Part shown: positions 52,267-60,188 of the stretch, piece after piece | Position numbering within the stretch: position 1 is the first letter of the stretch | Layout of the letters: every line of letters begins with the position of its first letter | The notes under the pieces: generated by a model | The model's database searches: none | What the model was told of the DNA's origin: nothing | The model's input: only the letters and a program-made list of their open reading frames with translations | Made by a program: the position numbers and the translations under genes | Source of the DNA: Paracoccus homiensis | GTDB lineage: Bacteria > Pseudomonadota > Alphaproteobacteria > Rhodobacterales > Rhodobacteraceae | Assembly (NCBI RefSeq): GCF_900111675.1 | Contig: NZ_FOHO01000002.1 | Span: 248,001-312,000 of the forward strand | DNA length: 64,000 nucleotides | Direction: 5' to 3'

Positions 52267-53619
52267 CTACTTGATCGTGTCCCAGGTCTGCTGGATCTGG
52301 TCGCCGACCTCTTGCGCGGATTTGCCGCCGGTGAAATCGACCATGCCGGTCCAGAAGGCGCCCGCGCCGATGGCCCCCGGCATCAGGTCCGACCCGTCAA
52401 AGCGGAAGGTCGTCGCATCCTGCAGGATCTGACCCATCTTTTGCAGCGTCTCATCGCCATAGGCGTCGGTGTTGACGCCGGTATGAGGCGTCAGGAAGCC
52501 CCTTTGCGCCATCCAGATCTCATGCGCGGCGGGCGTTTTCAGGAAATGGATGAAGGCCAGCGCGGCCGGATTGTCGGACAGCGCCGAAAACAGCGTGCCG
52601 CCGCCCAGAACCGGTTGCCCCAGATCACCCTCGGCGGGGGCCGGGAAATAGAAGAAATCGGCATCCAACCCGATCTCGACCCCTTCCGGGAAGAAGGACG
52701 GGATGAAACTGGCCTGACGATGCATGAAACAGGCGGGCGGGCTGTCGAACAGACCTTTCGGGCTGTCGCGGAAATCGGTCGAGGCCACGGCCCCGGACCC
52801 GCCCGCGACATGATCTTCGTTCTTGGCGAACCAGCCGAATTCCTCGATCGCGGCGACGACCTTGGGATCGTTGAAGGGCAGGTCGTTGGTGGTCCAGGCG
52901 TCGTAATCCTCGGGGCTGTTCATGCGCAGCATGATATCCTCGACCCAGTCGGTCGCGGGCCAGCCGGTCGCCCCACCCGAGCCCAGCCCGATACACCAGG
53001 GCGTTTCGCCATCCGCCACGATCTGTTCGGTCAGCGCCTTCAGATCCTCGTAGGTTTCGGGAACCTCATAGCCCATGTCCTCGAAATTCTCGGGGACATA
53101 CCAGACCAGCGATTTCACATCCGCCTTGTAGGGAAAGGCATAGGTATGTTCGGCCCCGTCCGCACCTTCATAGGTCGACAGCGCGGCCCAGCTTTCGCCG
53201 GCGGCGTAATTGTCCCTGATCCACTGGCCGGTCTCGTCGCCCAGATCGGTCAGATAACCCTTTCTGGCCAGATCGGCGGCCAGGCCGGGTTGCGGAAACA
53301 CCGCGACATCGGGGGGCGAGCCTGCCTCGCTGTCGATGACGATCTGCTGCTCGAAACTGTCCGACCCGGAATAGTTGACCGTCGCCCCGGTCGCATCCTC
53401 GAAATAGGGAAAGATCGAGCTGAACAATTCCTGATCCGGGCCAAGCCAAGGGCCCAGCACGGTAAAGGACTGGCCTTCAAGATCGCCATGCGCGGCTTTG
53501 AAATCCTCAAGGCTTTGCCAATTGATGCGGTCGTCGCTGCCCGGCTCGATCACCATCTGCGCCTGCGCCAGACCCGCCGTCAGCGCCAGCACCGCCACGC
53601 TTGTGTAGAAAGTCTTCAC
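52267..53619 (-). CDS. aglE: Alpha-glucoside ABC transporter substrate-binding protein (AglE), GUG start
   Basis: A 450-residue periplasmic binding protein of the CUT1 type. The signal peptide, read from a GUG start (MKTFYTSVAVLALTAGLAQA), is cleaved near residue 20. The mature part has FTVLGPWLGPDQELFSSIFP, SGSDSFEQQIVIDSEAGSPP and a C-terminal PAALAFIHFLKTPAAHEIWM block. GGGAGGA lies five bases before the GUG; an upstream AUG (MRGFGAEASGKIREDD) would add 16 residues before the signal peptide and is less likely. First gene of aglEFGAK. No regulator gene adjoins the operon, unlike rhizobial agl loci with aglR. Confidence 0.92.
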   Translation of the reverse strand: MKTFYTSVAVLALTAGLAQAQMVIEPGSDDRINWQSLEDFKAAHGDLEGQSFTVLGPWLGPDQELFSSIFPYFEDATGATVNYSGSDSFEQQIVIDSEAGSPPDVAVFPQPGLAADLARKGYLTDLGDETGQWIRDNYAAGESWAALSTYEGADGAEHTYAFPYKADVKSLVWYVPENFEDMGYEVPETYEDLKALTEQIVADGETPWCIGLGSGGATGWPATDWVEDIMLRMNSPEDYDAWTTNDLPFNDPKVVAAIEEFGWFAKNEDHVAGGSGAVASTDFRDSPKGLFDSPPACFMHRQASFIPSFFPEGVEIGLDADFFYFPAPAEGDLGQPVLGGGTLFSALSDNPAALAFIHFLKTPAAHEIWMAQRGFLTPHTGVNTDAYGDETLQKMGQILQDATTFRFDGSDLMPGAIGAGAFWTGMVDFTGGKSAQEVGDQIQQTWDTIK

Positions 53620-53714
53620 ATCGTCCTCCCTGATTTTTCCTGAAGCTTCTGCGCCAAATCCCCGCACGTCAAGTTATCGCTATCACCCAGACAAGTTTCA
53701 GTGGTACAGCGCCG

Positions 53715-54773
53715 TCATTCCCATTCCAGTTCCTTGAAGGCTGCGGTGGCGTCGCGCGCGACCGTCGGGGCAAAGGCGTTCCAGCCGGGTTCAAACGGCG
53801 CAAGATCCTGCGCGATCTGTGGCACGGCGGCTGACATCGGCTTGCCCGCCGCGATCTGCGCCCGCGTCGCATCGGCCAGCGCGACCAGAAACGCGCGTTG
53901 CGGACCGATGGCGCTTTCCCAATCCTGCGCCACAGGCCCATGACCCGGCACGATCAGGCGCGGCATCGGGCTGGGCGGCAGCCTGTGCCAGTCCAGCCAT
54001 CCGGTCAGCGATCCATCGACCACCGGGGTCAGGTCGCGAAAGACCAGATCACCGGCAAACAACACCTGTTCGCGGTCGTCGCGCACCATCAGGTCATTGT
54101 CGGTATGCGCGGTCCGGGCCGGAATCAGGCTTAGCACACGCCCGCCCAGATCGATCTGCGCCACGTCACGGACCGCATGATCGGGCAGCACGACCCGCGT
54201 CCCGATCATGGCTTGCGGCGAATACAGCCGCGCCAGATTTTCCAGATAACGATCCTGCCGGAAAGTCAGCGAATTGGGCAGCGCATGATGCCCCCAGATC
54301 TGCGCGCCCGCCTCGGCAAAGACCGAGGCACCCAGAACGTGATCGGGATGCATATGCGTCAGGATCAGATGACTGATCGGCTTGTCGGTGATCTGCCGCA
54401 GCGCAGCATAAAGCATCTGCCCCTGTATCCGCGACACACCCGCATCAATCACCGCGACCGACAGATCACCAACCACGACGCCCAGATTCGCGATCTGTCC
54501 GCTGTCGCTGTCCTCAAGCTGCCGTGTTTCGCCCAGGTGAACGAAAACCCCCGGCGCGATCTGGTCCAGTTTCAGCGTGGGCAGCTTGTCGGCGGGCAGG
54601 CATGTCGTCGCCTGCCCCGCAAGTTCGGGATGGTCCGACAGCCAGTTCCGGCTGATTCGGTCTGCGCCGTTCTGGCAGGATTTCATGTCGTCGGCCTGCC
54701 CCTGCGGCAACAGGATCGGGCCGCAGGCACCGGGTTGGGTGACAAGACAGGCGGTCAAAATGAGATGGATCAT
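53715..54773 (-). CDS. Quinoprotein relay system zinc metallohydrolase (MBL fold)
   Basis: A 352-residue exported metallo-beta-lactamase-fold protein of the group associated with PQQ enzymes (quinoprotein relay metallohydrolase, SoxH-like). A signal-peptide-like start MIHLILTACLVTQPGACGPI precedes a cysteine-containing N-terminal domain. The zinc-binding motif is THMHPDHVLGASVF near residues 138-151; further ligands are in TAHTDNDLMV and AGDLVF and in VPGHGPVAQDW. It is divergent from pqqA. The name reflects family co-occurrence; the reaction is not established. A companion SoxYZ-like carrier lies beyond pqqE at 58.1 kb. Confidence 0.85.
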   Translation of the reverse strand: MIHLILTACLVTQPGACGPILLPQGQADDMKSCQNGADRISRNWLSDHPELAGQATTCLPADKLPTLKLDQIAPGVFVHLGETRQLEDSDSGQIANLGVVVGDLSVAVIDAGVSRIQGQMLYAALRQITDKPISHLILTHMHPDHVLGASVFAEAGAQIWGHHALPNSLTFRQDRYLENLARLYSPQAMIGTRVVLPDHAVRDVAQIDLGGRVLSLIPARTAHTDNDLMVRDDREQVLFAGDLVFRDLTPVVDGSLTGWLDWHRLPPSPMPRLIVPGHGPVAQDWESAIGPQRAFLVALADATRAQIAAGKPMSAAVPQIAQDLAPFEPGWNAFAPTVARDATAAFKELEWE

Positions 54774-54837
54774 TGCCGAACCTTCCCGTTTCAGGGCCGC
54801 ATCGGGTTAATAAATCCAACATGCGACCTTGGTCTTG

Positions 54838-54868
54838 TTGACCCACCCTGCATCCCAACTACCATAAA
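54838..54868 (+). promoter_or_regulatory. Possible sigma-70-type promoter of pqqA
   Basis: TTGACC and CATAAA separated by 19 bases, about 48 bases ahead of the pqqA start. The spacing is a little long and the -10 matches four of six consensus bases, so this is a weak candidate. Confidence 0.3.
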
Positions 54869-54915
54869 ATCCAGTCGTGATCTGTCACGGCAGCTGATCT
54901 AGGAGGAGGAAACCG

Positions 54916-55008
54916 ATGGCCTGGACCAAACCGACCCTGAAGGAAATCGCCTGCGGCATGGAAATCAACATGTATGCCCCGGCCGAGGACGAGCCCGTCC
55001 TGTTCTGA
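54916..55008 (+). CDS. pqqA: PQQ precursor peptide PqqA
   Basis: A 30-residue ribosomally made peptide: MAWTKPTLKEIACGMEINMY, then APAEDEPVLF. It is the substrate for PQQ synthesis. Glu16 and Tyr20, in the invariant E-x-x-x-Y arrangement, are the residues cross-linked by PqqE and PqqD and later released. AGGAGGAGG just upstream gives a very strong ribosome-binding site, in keeping with the high demand for precursor. It is the first gene of pqqABCDE and a hairpin follows it. The gene is too short for common gene finders and is easily missed. Confidence 0.97.
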   Translation: MAWTKPTLKEIACGMEINMYAPAEDEPVLF

Positions 55009-55010
55009 TC

Positions 55011-55042
55011 CGGACAGGGCATTCAGGACACGGCCCTGTCCG
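55011..55042 (+). promoter_or_regulatory. Attenuator-like hairpin between pqqA and pqqB
   Basis: CGGACAGGGC and GCCCTGTCCG form a perfect 10-bp stem with a 12-base loop, two bases after the pqqA stop codon. Such hairpins after pqqA would favour an excess of the short precursor message over the biosynthetic genes. Confidence 0.65.
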
Positions 55043-55078
55043 AACCGCTCGGGCAGGGCCGTTCGCATGTGAGGGCGC

Positions 55079-55960
55079 ATGAAGATCATCATTCTGGGCG
55101 CGGCTGCGGGCGGTGGGCTGCCGCAGTGGAATTGCGGCTGCGCAAATTGTGCCGCGGCGCGGCATGGGCGGATCCCGTCGCTGACCCAAAGTTCCATCGC
55201 GGTCAGCGCGGATGGGGGTGAATGGGCGATCCTGAACGCCTCGCCCGATATCCGGATGCAACTGGCCGCGACACCGGCGCTGCATCCGTCGGGGCCGCGA
55301 CAGATGCCGCTGCGTTCGGTTCTTGTGACCAATGGTGATATCGACCATGTCGCGGGTCTGCTGACCCTGCGCGAAAGCCAGCCCTTCGATCTGTTCGCGA
55401 CCGCCGCGATTCACGACGCGCTGGCGCAGAACCCGATGCTGACCGCGCTGCGCGACGATCTGGTGCCGCGCCGGACGGTCGCGCTGGATCAGACCATCGA
55501 CCTTCTGCCGGGCCTGACCGCGACGCTGTTTGCGGTGCCCGGCAAGGTGCCGCTGTATCAGGAAGGCGCCGTGGTCGAAACCGGGCTGGTCGGCGAAACC
55601 ACCGTCGGGGTCGAACTGCGCAGCAAGGATCGCCGCGCGCTGTATATTCCCGGTTGCGCCGATATGCCCGACTGGCTGGCCGACCGCATCAGCGGCGCGG
55701 ACGCGCTGCTGTTCGACGGCACCCTTTGGGAAGATGACGAGATGATCCGCATGGGGCTGGGCCAGAAAACCGGTCGCCGCATGGGGCATATGTCGGCGCA
55801 GGACAGCATCCGCAGCCTTGCGGACCTGACCATCGGACAACGCATCTTCGTGCATCTGAACAACTCGAACCCGCTGACCGATCCCGACAGCCCGCAAACC
55901 GCCGAAGCGCGTGCGGCCGGCTGGCGGATCGCCCGCGACGGAATGGAGATCGCGCCATGA
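55079..55960 (+). CDS. pqqB: PqqB, PQQ biosynthesis MBL-fold protein
   Basis: A 293-residue metallo-beta-lactamase-fold protein of PQQ synthesis, proposed to hydroxylate the tyrosine-derived intermediate. The N-terminus MKIIILGAAAGGGLPQWNCG, followed by CANCAAAR, is the family start; its cysteines bind a structural metal. VTNGDIDHVAGLLTLRESQP and RRMGHMSAQDSIRSLADLTI are further blocks, with a degenerate metal site as is usual for PqqB. Its stop overlaps the pqqC start (ATGA). Confidence 0.96.
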   Translation: MKIIILGAAAGGGLPQWNCGCANCAAARHGRIPSLTQSSIAVSADGGEWAILNASPDIRMQLAATPALHPSGPRQMPLRSVLVTNGDIDHVAGLLTLRESQPFDLFATAAIHDALAQNPMLTALRDDLVPRRTVALDQTIDLLPGLTATLFAVPGKVPLYQEGAVVETGLVGETTVGVELRSKDRRALYIPGCADMPDWLADRISGADALLFDGTLWEDDEMIRMGLGQKTGRRMGHMSAQDSIRSLADLTIGQRIFVHLNNSNPLTDPDSPQTAEARAAGWRIARDGMEIAP

Positions 55961-56709
55961 AAGACCTGCCGCAGGGACCGCAAGGCCGCGACGATTTTGA
56001 AGCCCGTCTGCGGGCCATCGGGGCCGAACGCTATCACGACCGGCACCCGTTCCACGCCCGGCTGCATGGCGGCGACTGCACCCCGGATCAGGTCCGCGCC
56101 TGGGTCATCAACCGCTGGATGTACCAGTCGCGCATCCCTATGAAGGACGCCGCCTTCATGTCACGGGTCGAGGATCCCGCCCTGCGCCGCGCCTGGCGCA
56201 AACGGATCGAGGATCACGATGGCGGCGTGACCGAAGGCGGCGGCATCCGGCGCTGGCTGGCGCTGGCGCAGGCGGTCGGGCTGGACCCCGATTACGTCGC
56301 CAGCGGCGCGGGCATCATGCCCGCCACCCGCTTCGCCGTGGACGCCTATGTGCGCTTTGTCCGCGATATGCCGCTGTTGGATGCGGTGGCCGCCAGCCTG
56401 ACCGAATTGTTCGCCCCCCGGATCCATGCCCAGCGGATCGAAGGCCTGCTGGCGCATTACGATTTCGCCGATGACAGCAGCCTCGCCTATTTCAAAAAAC
56501 GCCTGACCGAGGCCCCCGAGGATGTGAAATTCGGTCTGGATTACGTGCTGACCCATGCCGATACCCGCGAAAAACAGGATGCGGCGGCGGCGGCGCTGAT
56601 CTTCAAGACCGATGTCCTGTGGGCCCAGCTGGACGCGCTGTGGCACGGCTATGTCGAGCGCAATATTCCCCCCGGCGCCTGGCGCCCCGGCGAAGGGATG
56701 GCCCGATGA
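55957..56709 (+). CDS. pqqC: PqqC, pyrroloquinoline-quinone synthase
   Basis: A 250-residue all-helical, cofactor-free oxidase that carries out the last step, ring closure and eight-electron oxidation to PQQ. Family blocks are YHDRHPFHARLHGGDCTPDQ near residue 25, AWVINRWMYQSRIPMKDAAF and HDGGVTEGGGIRRWLALAQA. The length equals that of typical PqqC. Its start and stop overlap pqqB and pqqD by four bases each, so the products are coupled in translation. Confidence 0.96.
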   Translation: MKDLPQGPQGRDDFEARLRAIGAERYHDRHPFHARLHGGDCTPDQVRAWVINRWMYQSRIPMKDAAFMSRVEDPALRRAWRKRIEDHDGGVTEGGGIRRWLALAQAVGLDPDYVASGAGIMPATRFAVDAYVRFVRDMPLLDAVAASLTELFAPRIHAQRIEGLLAHYDFADDSSLAYFKKRLTEAPEDVKFGLDYVLTHADTREKQDAAAAALIFKTDVLWAQLDALWHGYVERNIPPGAWRPGEGMAR

Positions 56710-57005
56710 CCGCCGCCCCGCTGATCGCGCCCGAAGACGTGCCCTATCTGCCGCGCGGCGTGCGGCTGCAGGATGATCGCGTGCGCGGCATCCGGGTGCT
56801 GCAGGCCCCGGAACGGGCGATGCAACTGGATGCGATCGGCGATGCGATCCTGTCGGAGCTGGACGGAAAACGCAGTCTGGACAGCATCGCCGCCGCGCTT
56901 GCCGCCCGCTATCACGCCCCTGTCGAACAGATCGCCGGCGACATCCGCGACTTTCTGACCGGCCTGATCGAAAGACGCATGGTCTTCGTGAAGGACGCGC
57001 CATGA
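56706..57005 (+). CDS. pqqD: PqqD, PqqA-binding chaperone
   Basis: A 99-residue peptide chaperone that holds PqqA and presents it to PqqE. Family blocks are PYLPRGVRLQDDRVRGIRVL, PERAMQLDAIGDAILSELDG and the C-terminal IRDFLTGLIERRMV. The AUG inside the end of pqqC (ATGA overlap) gives the normal length. This is a separate gene; in some genomes pqqD is fused to pqqC. Confidence 0.95.
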   Translation: MTAAPLIAPEDVPYLPRGVRLQDDRVRGIRVLQAPERAMQLDAIGDAILSELDGKRSLDSIAAALAARYHAPVEQIAGDIRDFLTGLIERRMVFVKDAP

Positions 57006-58135
57006 AGGACCAGCCCGCGCCACATGATCTGGACGGCAACCCCGTCACGCCGGGCCTGCCGATGGCGATGCTGGCCGAAATCACCCATCGCTGCCCGCTG
57101 GCCTGCCCCTATTGCAGCAACCCGGTCGAACTGACCCGCGCGGCACAGGAACTGCCGGCCGAGGATTGGGGCCGGGTTTTCCGCGAGGCCGCCGAACTGG
57201 GCGTGCTACAGGTCCATATCTCGGGCGGGGAACCGGGGGCGCGGCGCGATCTGGCGCAGATCGTCGGCCATGCCCGCGATGCGGGGCTTTACGTGAACCT
57301 GATCACCTCGGGCATCGGGATCACCCGCGACCGGCTTCAGGAACTGGACCGCGCAGGCGTCGATCATGTGCAATTGTCGCTGCAGGGCATCCGCCCCGAC
57401 ATGGCCGACCGGATCAGCGGTCATCCCGGATCATGGGACAAGAAGATGGGCTTCGCCGATTGGGTCACCCAGATCGGCTTTCCCCTGACGATCAACGCCG
57501 TCGTCCACCGCCAGAACATGGAACGCCTGCCCGACATGATCGCGCTGGCCGAACGGCTGGGCGCGCGCCGGATCGAGGTCGCGACCGTCCAGTTCCACGG
57601 CTGGGCCGACCTGAACCGCGCCGCGCTGATGCCGACGCGCGATCAGGCGGGCTTTGCGCGTCAGGTGGTCAATGACGCCCGCTTGCGGCTGCGCGGGCGC
57701 ATGGTCATCGACTATGTTCCCGCCGATCACCATGCCGTCTATCCCAAGGCCTGCATGGGCGGCTGGGGCAGCACCGGGCTGAATGTCGCGCCGGACGGAT
57801 CGGTCCTGCCCTGCCACGCGGCGCAATCCATCGGCTGGATGCGGTTCGACAATGTCCGCGACCGCAGCCTTGGCGAGATCTGGCACCATTCGGACGCGTT
57901 CAACGCCTTTCGCGGCACCGAATGGATGGCCGAACCATGCCGATCATGTGAGCGGAAAACCGTGGATTTTGGCGGCTGCCGGTGCCAAGCTATGGCATTG
58001 GCCGGGGATGCACGGGCCACCGATCCGGTCTGTTCCAAATCCCCGCTGCATGCGCAGGTCGTCGCACGCGCCGAACAGGATGCGGGCGCAGACAGGACGG
58101 AATTCGTCTATCGGCGCATGAAAAAGGGAGGATGA
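57002..58135 (+). CDS. pqqE: PqqE, radical-SAM PqqA cross-linking enzyme
   Basis: A 377-residue radical-SAM enzyme that links Glu16 to Tyr20 of PqqA. The SAM-cluster cysteines are Cys31, Cys35 and Cys38 in HRCPLACPYCSN. VQLSLQGIRPDMADRISGHP is the family middle block. The C-terminal SPASM region carries further cysteines: KACMGGWGSTG, LPCHAAQS, EPCRSCERKTVDFGGCRCQA. The start overlaps pqqD by four bases. The SoxYZ-like carrier gene begins four bases after the stop and is therefore part of the same operon. Confidence 0.96.
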   Translation: MKDQPAPHDLDGNPVTPGLPMAMLAEITHRCPLACPYCSNPVELTRAAQELPAEDWGRVFREAAELGVLQVHISGGEPGARRDLAQIVGHARDAGLYVNLITSGIGITRDRLQELDRAGVDHVQLSLQGIRPDMADRISGHPGSWDKKMGFADWVTQIGFPLTINAVVHRQNMERLPDMIALAERLGARRIEVATVQFHGWADLNRAALMPTRDQAGFARQVVNDARLRLRGRMVIDYVPADHHAVYPKACMGGWGSTGLNVAPDGSVLPCHAAQSIGWMRFDNVRDRSLGEIWHHSDAFNAFRGTEWMAEPCRSCERKTVDFGGCRCQAMALAGDARATDPVCSKSPLHAQVVARAEQDAGADRTEFVYRRMKKGG

Positions 58136-58139
58136 GACG

Positions 58140-58913
58140 ATGAAAGCATGGCTTCTGGCCGGGCTTTTTCTGGCCTCGCCCGTCTTGGCGCAGGAAAACC
58201 CGTTGCAGCCATCCCAGACATGGAACGACCTGCGCGAAAGCGTCGTGGGTCTGTCCGCCGAACCGCCTTTGGACCCCGCGACACTTGATCTGGACGCGCC
58301 GACCCGCGCCCATGATGCGGCCATCGTTCCGATCCGGCTGACGCAGCCCAGCGATGCCGCGCCACTGACCGGACTGACCTTGGTGATCGACGAGAATCCC
58401 GCCCCCGTCGCGGCGGAATATTCCTTCGGCCCCGCCCTGATGCCCCTGGACTTCGAGATCCGGGTCCGCGTCGATGCCTATTCCGATATCCGCGCGATTG
58501 GCGACCGGGCGGATGGGTCCAAGGTCATGGCGGGGCGCTTCGTGAAGGCATCGGGCGGCTGTTCGGCCCCGGCGGGCAAGGACATGGCCGCGGTCGAATC
58601 CAGCATGGGGCAGATGCGCTGGAAAACCGCCACGGCCGATGGCCGCACCATCGGCACGCTGATGATCCGCCACCCGATGTTTTCGGGACTGCAGCGCGAT
58701 CAGGTCACGCTGTTGAACATTCCGGCGAATTTCATCGACAAGCTACAGGTCCGTCAGGGCGATGAGCTGCTGTTTTCCATGCAGGCCGGGATTTCCGTCA
58801 GCGAGGATCCGGTTTTTCGCTTTGCCTTTGACCCCAATGGCCAGCCGATCACCGTCCATGCCGAGGATCTGGATGGCCATGTCTGGGATCGGACCTTCGC
58901 TGCGAACAGCTAG
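58140..58913 (+). CDS. Quinoprotein dehydrogenase-associated SoxYZ-like carrier
   Basis: A 257-residue exported protein. After the signal peptide (MKAWLLAGLFLASPVLA) comes a SoxY-like part with the single cysteine in KASGGCSAPAGKD near residue 142 and then a SoxZ-like part (MIRHPMFSGLQRDQVTLLNI and FRFAFDPNGQPITVHAEDLD). True SoxYZ carries sulfur intermediates on a cysteine at the C-terminal end of SoxY; here both halves are fused and the motif differs. Known members are linked to PQQ-dependent dehydrogenases. It is last in the pqq operon. The carried group is unknown. Confidence 0.87.
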   Translation: MKAWLLAGLFLASPVLAQENPLQPSQTWNDLRESVVGLSAEPPLDPATLDLDAPTRAHDAAIVPIRLTQPSDAAPLTGLTLVIDENPAPVAAEYSFGPALMPLDFEIRVRVDAYSDIRAIGDRADGSKVMAGRFVKASGGCSAPAGKDMAAVESSMGQMRWKTATADGRTIGTLMIRHPMFSGLQRDQVTLLNIPANFIDKLQVRQGDELLFSMQAGISVSEDPVFRFAFDPNGQPITVHAEDLDGHVWDRTFAANS

Positions 58914-58952
58914 GCGGTCGGGGCCGCGGCTGCGCGACCCCGTTGGTGGGCG

Positions 58953-59264
58953 TCAGCCCTTCTTGCGCGGCTTCGCCTGCGACAGTTCGGCCTTGGTCAG
59001 CACGCCGTCATTGTTGCGGTCCAGACGCTGGAACATCCGTTCGGGGTTGCCGCGCCTGGCATCGTCGCGCCTGTCGTCATGATCGTGCTGCGGACGCTGC
59101 GCAGCCGCCCTGATGAATTCGGCCTTGGTCACCTTGCCATCCTTGTTCAGGTCAAGCCGCTGCATCATCGCGGCGGGATCCGGCCGCGTCTCATGCGCCG
59201 ACGCGGCGCCCGCGATCAAAACCGACAGCCCCGTCAGGGCAAGAATAAGTGCTTTTGTCATCAT
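58953..59264 (-). CDS. Secreted EF-hand calcium-binding protein
   Basis: A 103-residue exported protein with a signal peptide (MMTKALILALTGLSVLIAGA, cleavage near residue 23) and two EF-hand loops: DLNKDGKVTKAEF near residues 38-50 and DRNNDGVLTKAEL near 81-93, each with the DxNxDG calcium-binding pattern. A histidine/aspartate-rich linker (QHDHDDRRDDARR) lies between them. The function is unknown; a calcium sensor or buffer role in the periplasm is possible, and PQQ enzymes need calcium or a lanthanide, so the position next to pqq may be meaningful. Convergent with the SoxYZ-like gene. Confidence 0.88.
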   Translation of the reverse strand: MMTKALILALTGLSVLIAGAASAHETRPDPAAMMQRLDLNKDGKVTKAEFIRAAAQRPQHDHDDRRDDARRGNPERMFQRLDRNNDGVLTKAELSQAKPRKKG

Positions 59265-59480
59265 CTGGTCCTTTCCAGTCGCCGCGATCTCTGTTGCGGC
59301 TGCGCGGTCCTAGCCCGGCGCGGGGAAACCCATCGGAAACGGCGGCCGGTGGCGGTGTCTGATCACACCGAAGTCGTAGATCGGGCTTGCTTTGTGACAG
59401 ACCCCGCCTAGAATTGATGTATCAGACGGTCCCGCCGGGGAGGGGCGGTGCCGTCTTTCAAAGGTTTGGGAGGAGCCGCG

Positions 59481-60188
59481 ATGACTGCCGCAGCAATGCA
59501 GCCCAAGGGGCCGCAGGCGCCACGGCCAAATGCGGATCAGGTCCGCGAAATTCTGATCGTCGACGACCATCCGCTGATGTGCGACGCGCTGGCGCTGACG
59601 CTGAAGATCAGCTTTGGCCTGCGCAATGTGCGCACCGCGCGCAGCCTCGCCGCCGCCGTGGAACAGATTCGCGATCAGGGCGAACCCGATGCCGTGATCC
59701 TTGATCTGAACCTGCCCGACGCCCGCGGGGCCGAAGGGTTGGTGACGCTGCGCCGGCAATTGCCCGATGTCCCGATCACGATGATTTCGGCCGATCTGGA
59801 AACGGCGATGATCTCGGCCGCGATGGCGGCGGGGGCGCAGGGCTATATCAGCAAATCGCTAAGCCGCGAGGCGCTGGTCGACAGCCTGCGCCGCATGTGG
59901 GACGGCGAGTTCGTCACCCCGGAAGGCTATCAGCCCGATCAGGCCAATGCCGAGGATGAGGCCCGCGCCGAACTGGCGCGCCGTTTTGCCACGCTGACGC
60001 CCCAGCAGATGCGCATTCTGCGACTGATCTGCCAAGGCAAGGCCAACAAGGAAATCAGCTATGAACTGTCCATCGCCGAAGCGACCGTAAAGACCCACAT
60101 CACGGCGATCATGTCCAAGATCAATGCCCGCAGGCGAACGCAGGCGGTGCTGTTGGCCAATACCATCCGGTTGTTCGAGGCCAATTGA
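59481..60188 (+). CDS. LuxR-type response regulator (ErdR/EraR-like context)
   Basis: A 235-residue response regulator. Asp28-Asp29 and the phospho-acceptor Asp75 in VILDLNLPDARG are conserved, with Lys in YISKSLSRE. The LuxR helix-turn-helix is LTPQQMRILRLICQGKANKE, then ISYELSIAEATVKTHITAIM. GGGAGGA lies six bases before the AUG (MTAAAMQPKG). Its stop overlaps the FIST-domain gene start by one base (TGATG), so it is cotranscribed with the sensor genes. In pseudomonads related regulators govern PQQ-dependent ethanol oxidation; the same is inferred here from context. Confidence 0.92.
   Translation: MTAAAMQPKGPQAPRPNADQVREILIVDDHPLMCDALALTLKISFGLRNVRTARSLAAAVEQIRDQGEPDAVILDLNLPDARGAEGLVTLRRQLPDVPITMISADLETAMISAAMAAGAQGYISKSLSREALVDSLRRMWDGEFVTPEGYQPDQANAEDEARAELARRFATLTPQQMRILRLICQGKANKEISYELSIAEATVKTHITAIMSKINARRRTQAVLLANTIRLFEAN

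Noticed and set aside
53622..53714. A GTTATCGCTATCAC element upstream of aglE as a sugar-regulator operator
   Set aside because: It matches its own complement at only 10 of 14 positions, occurs once, and no regulator gene adjoins the operon.
58914..58952. A terminator between the SoxYZ-like and EF-hand genes
   Set aside because: Only a broken GGTCG/CGACC stem can be drawn in the 39-base gap, too weak to list.
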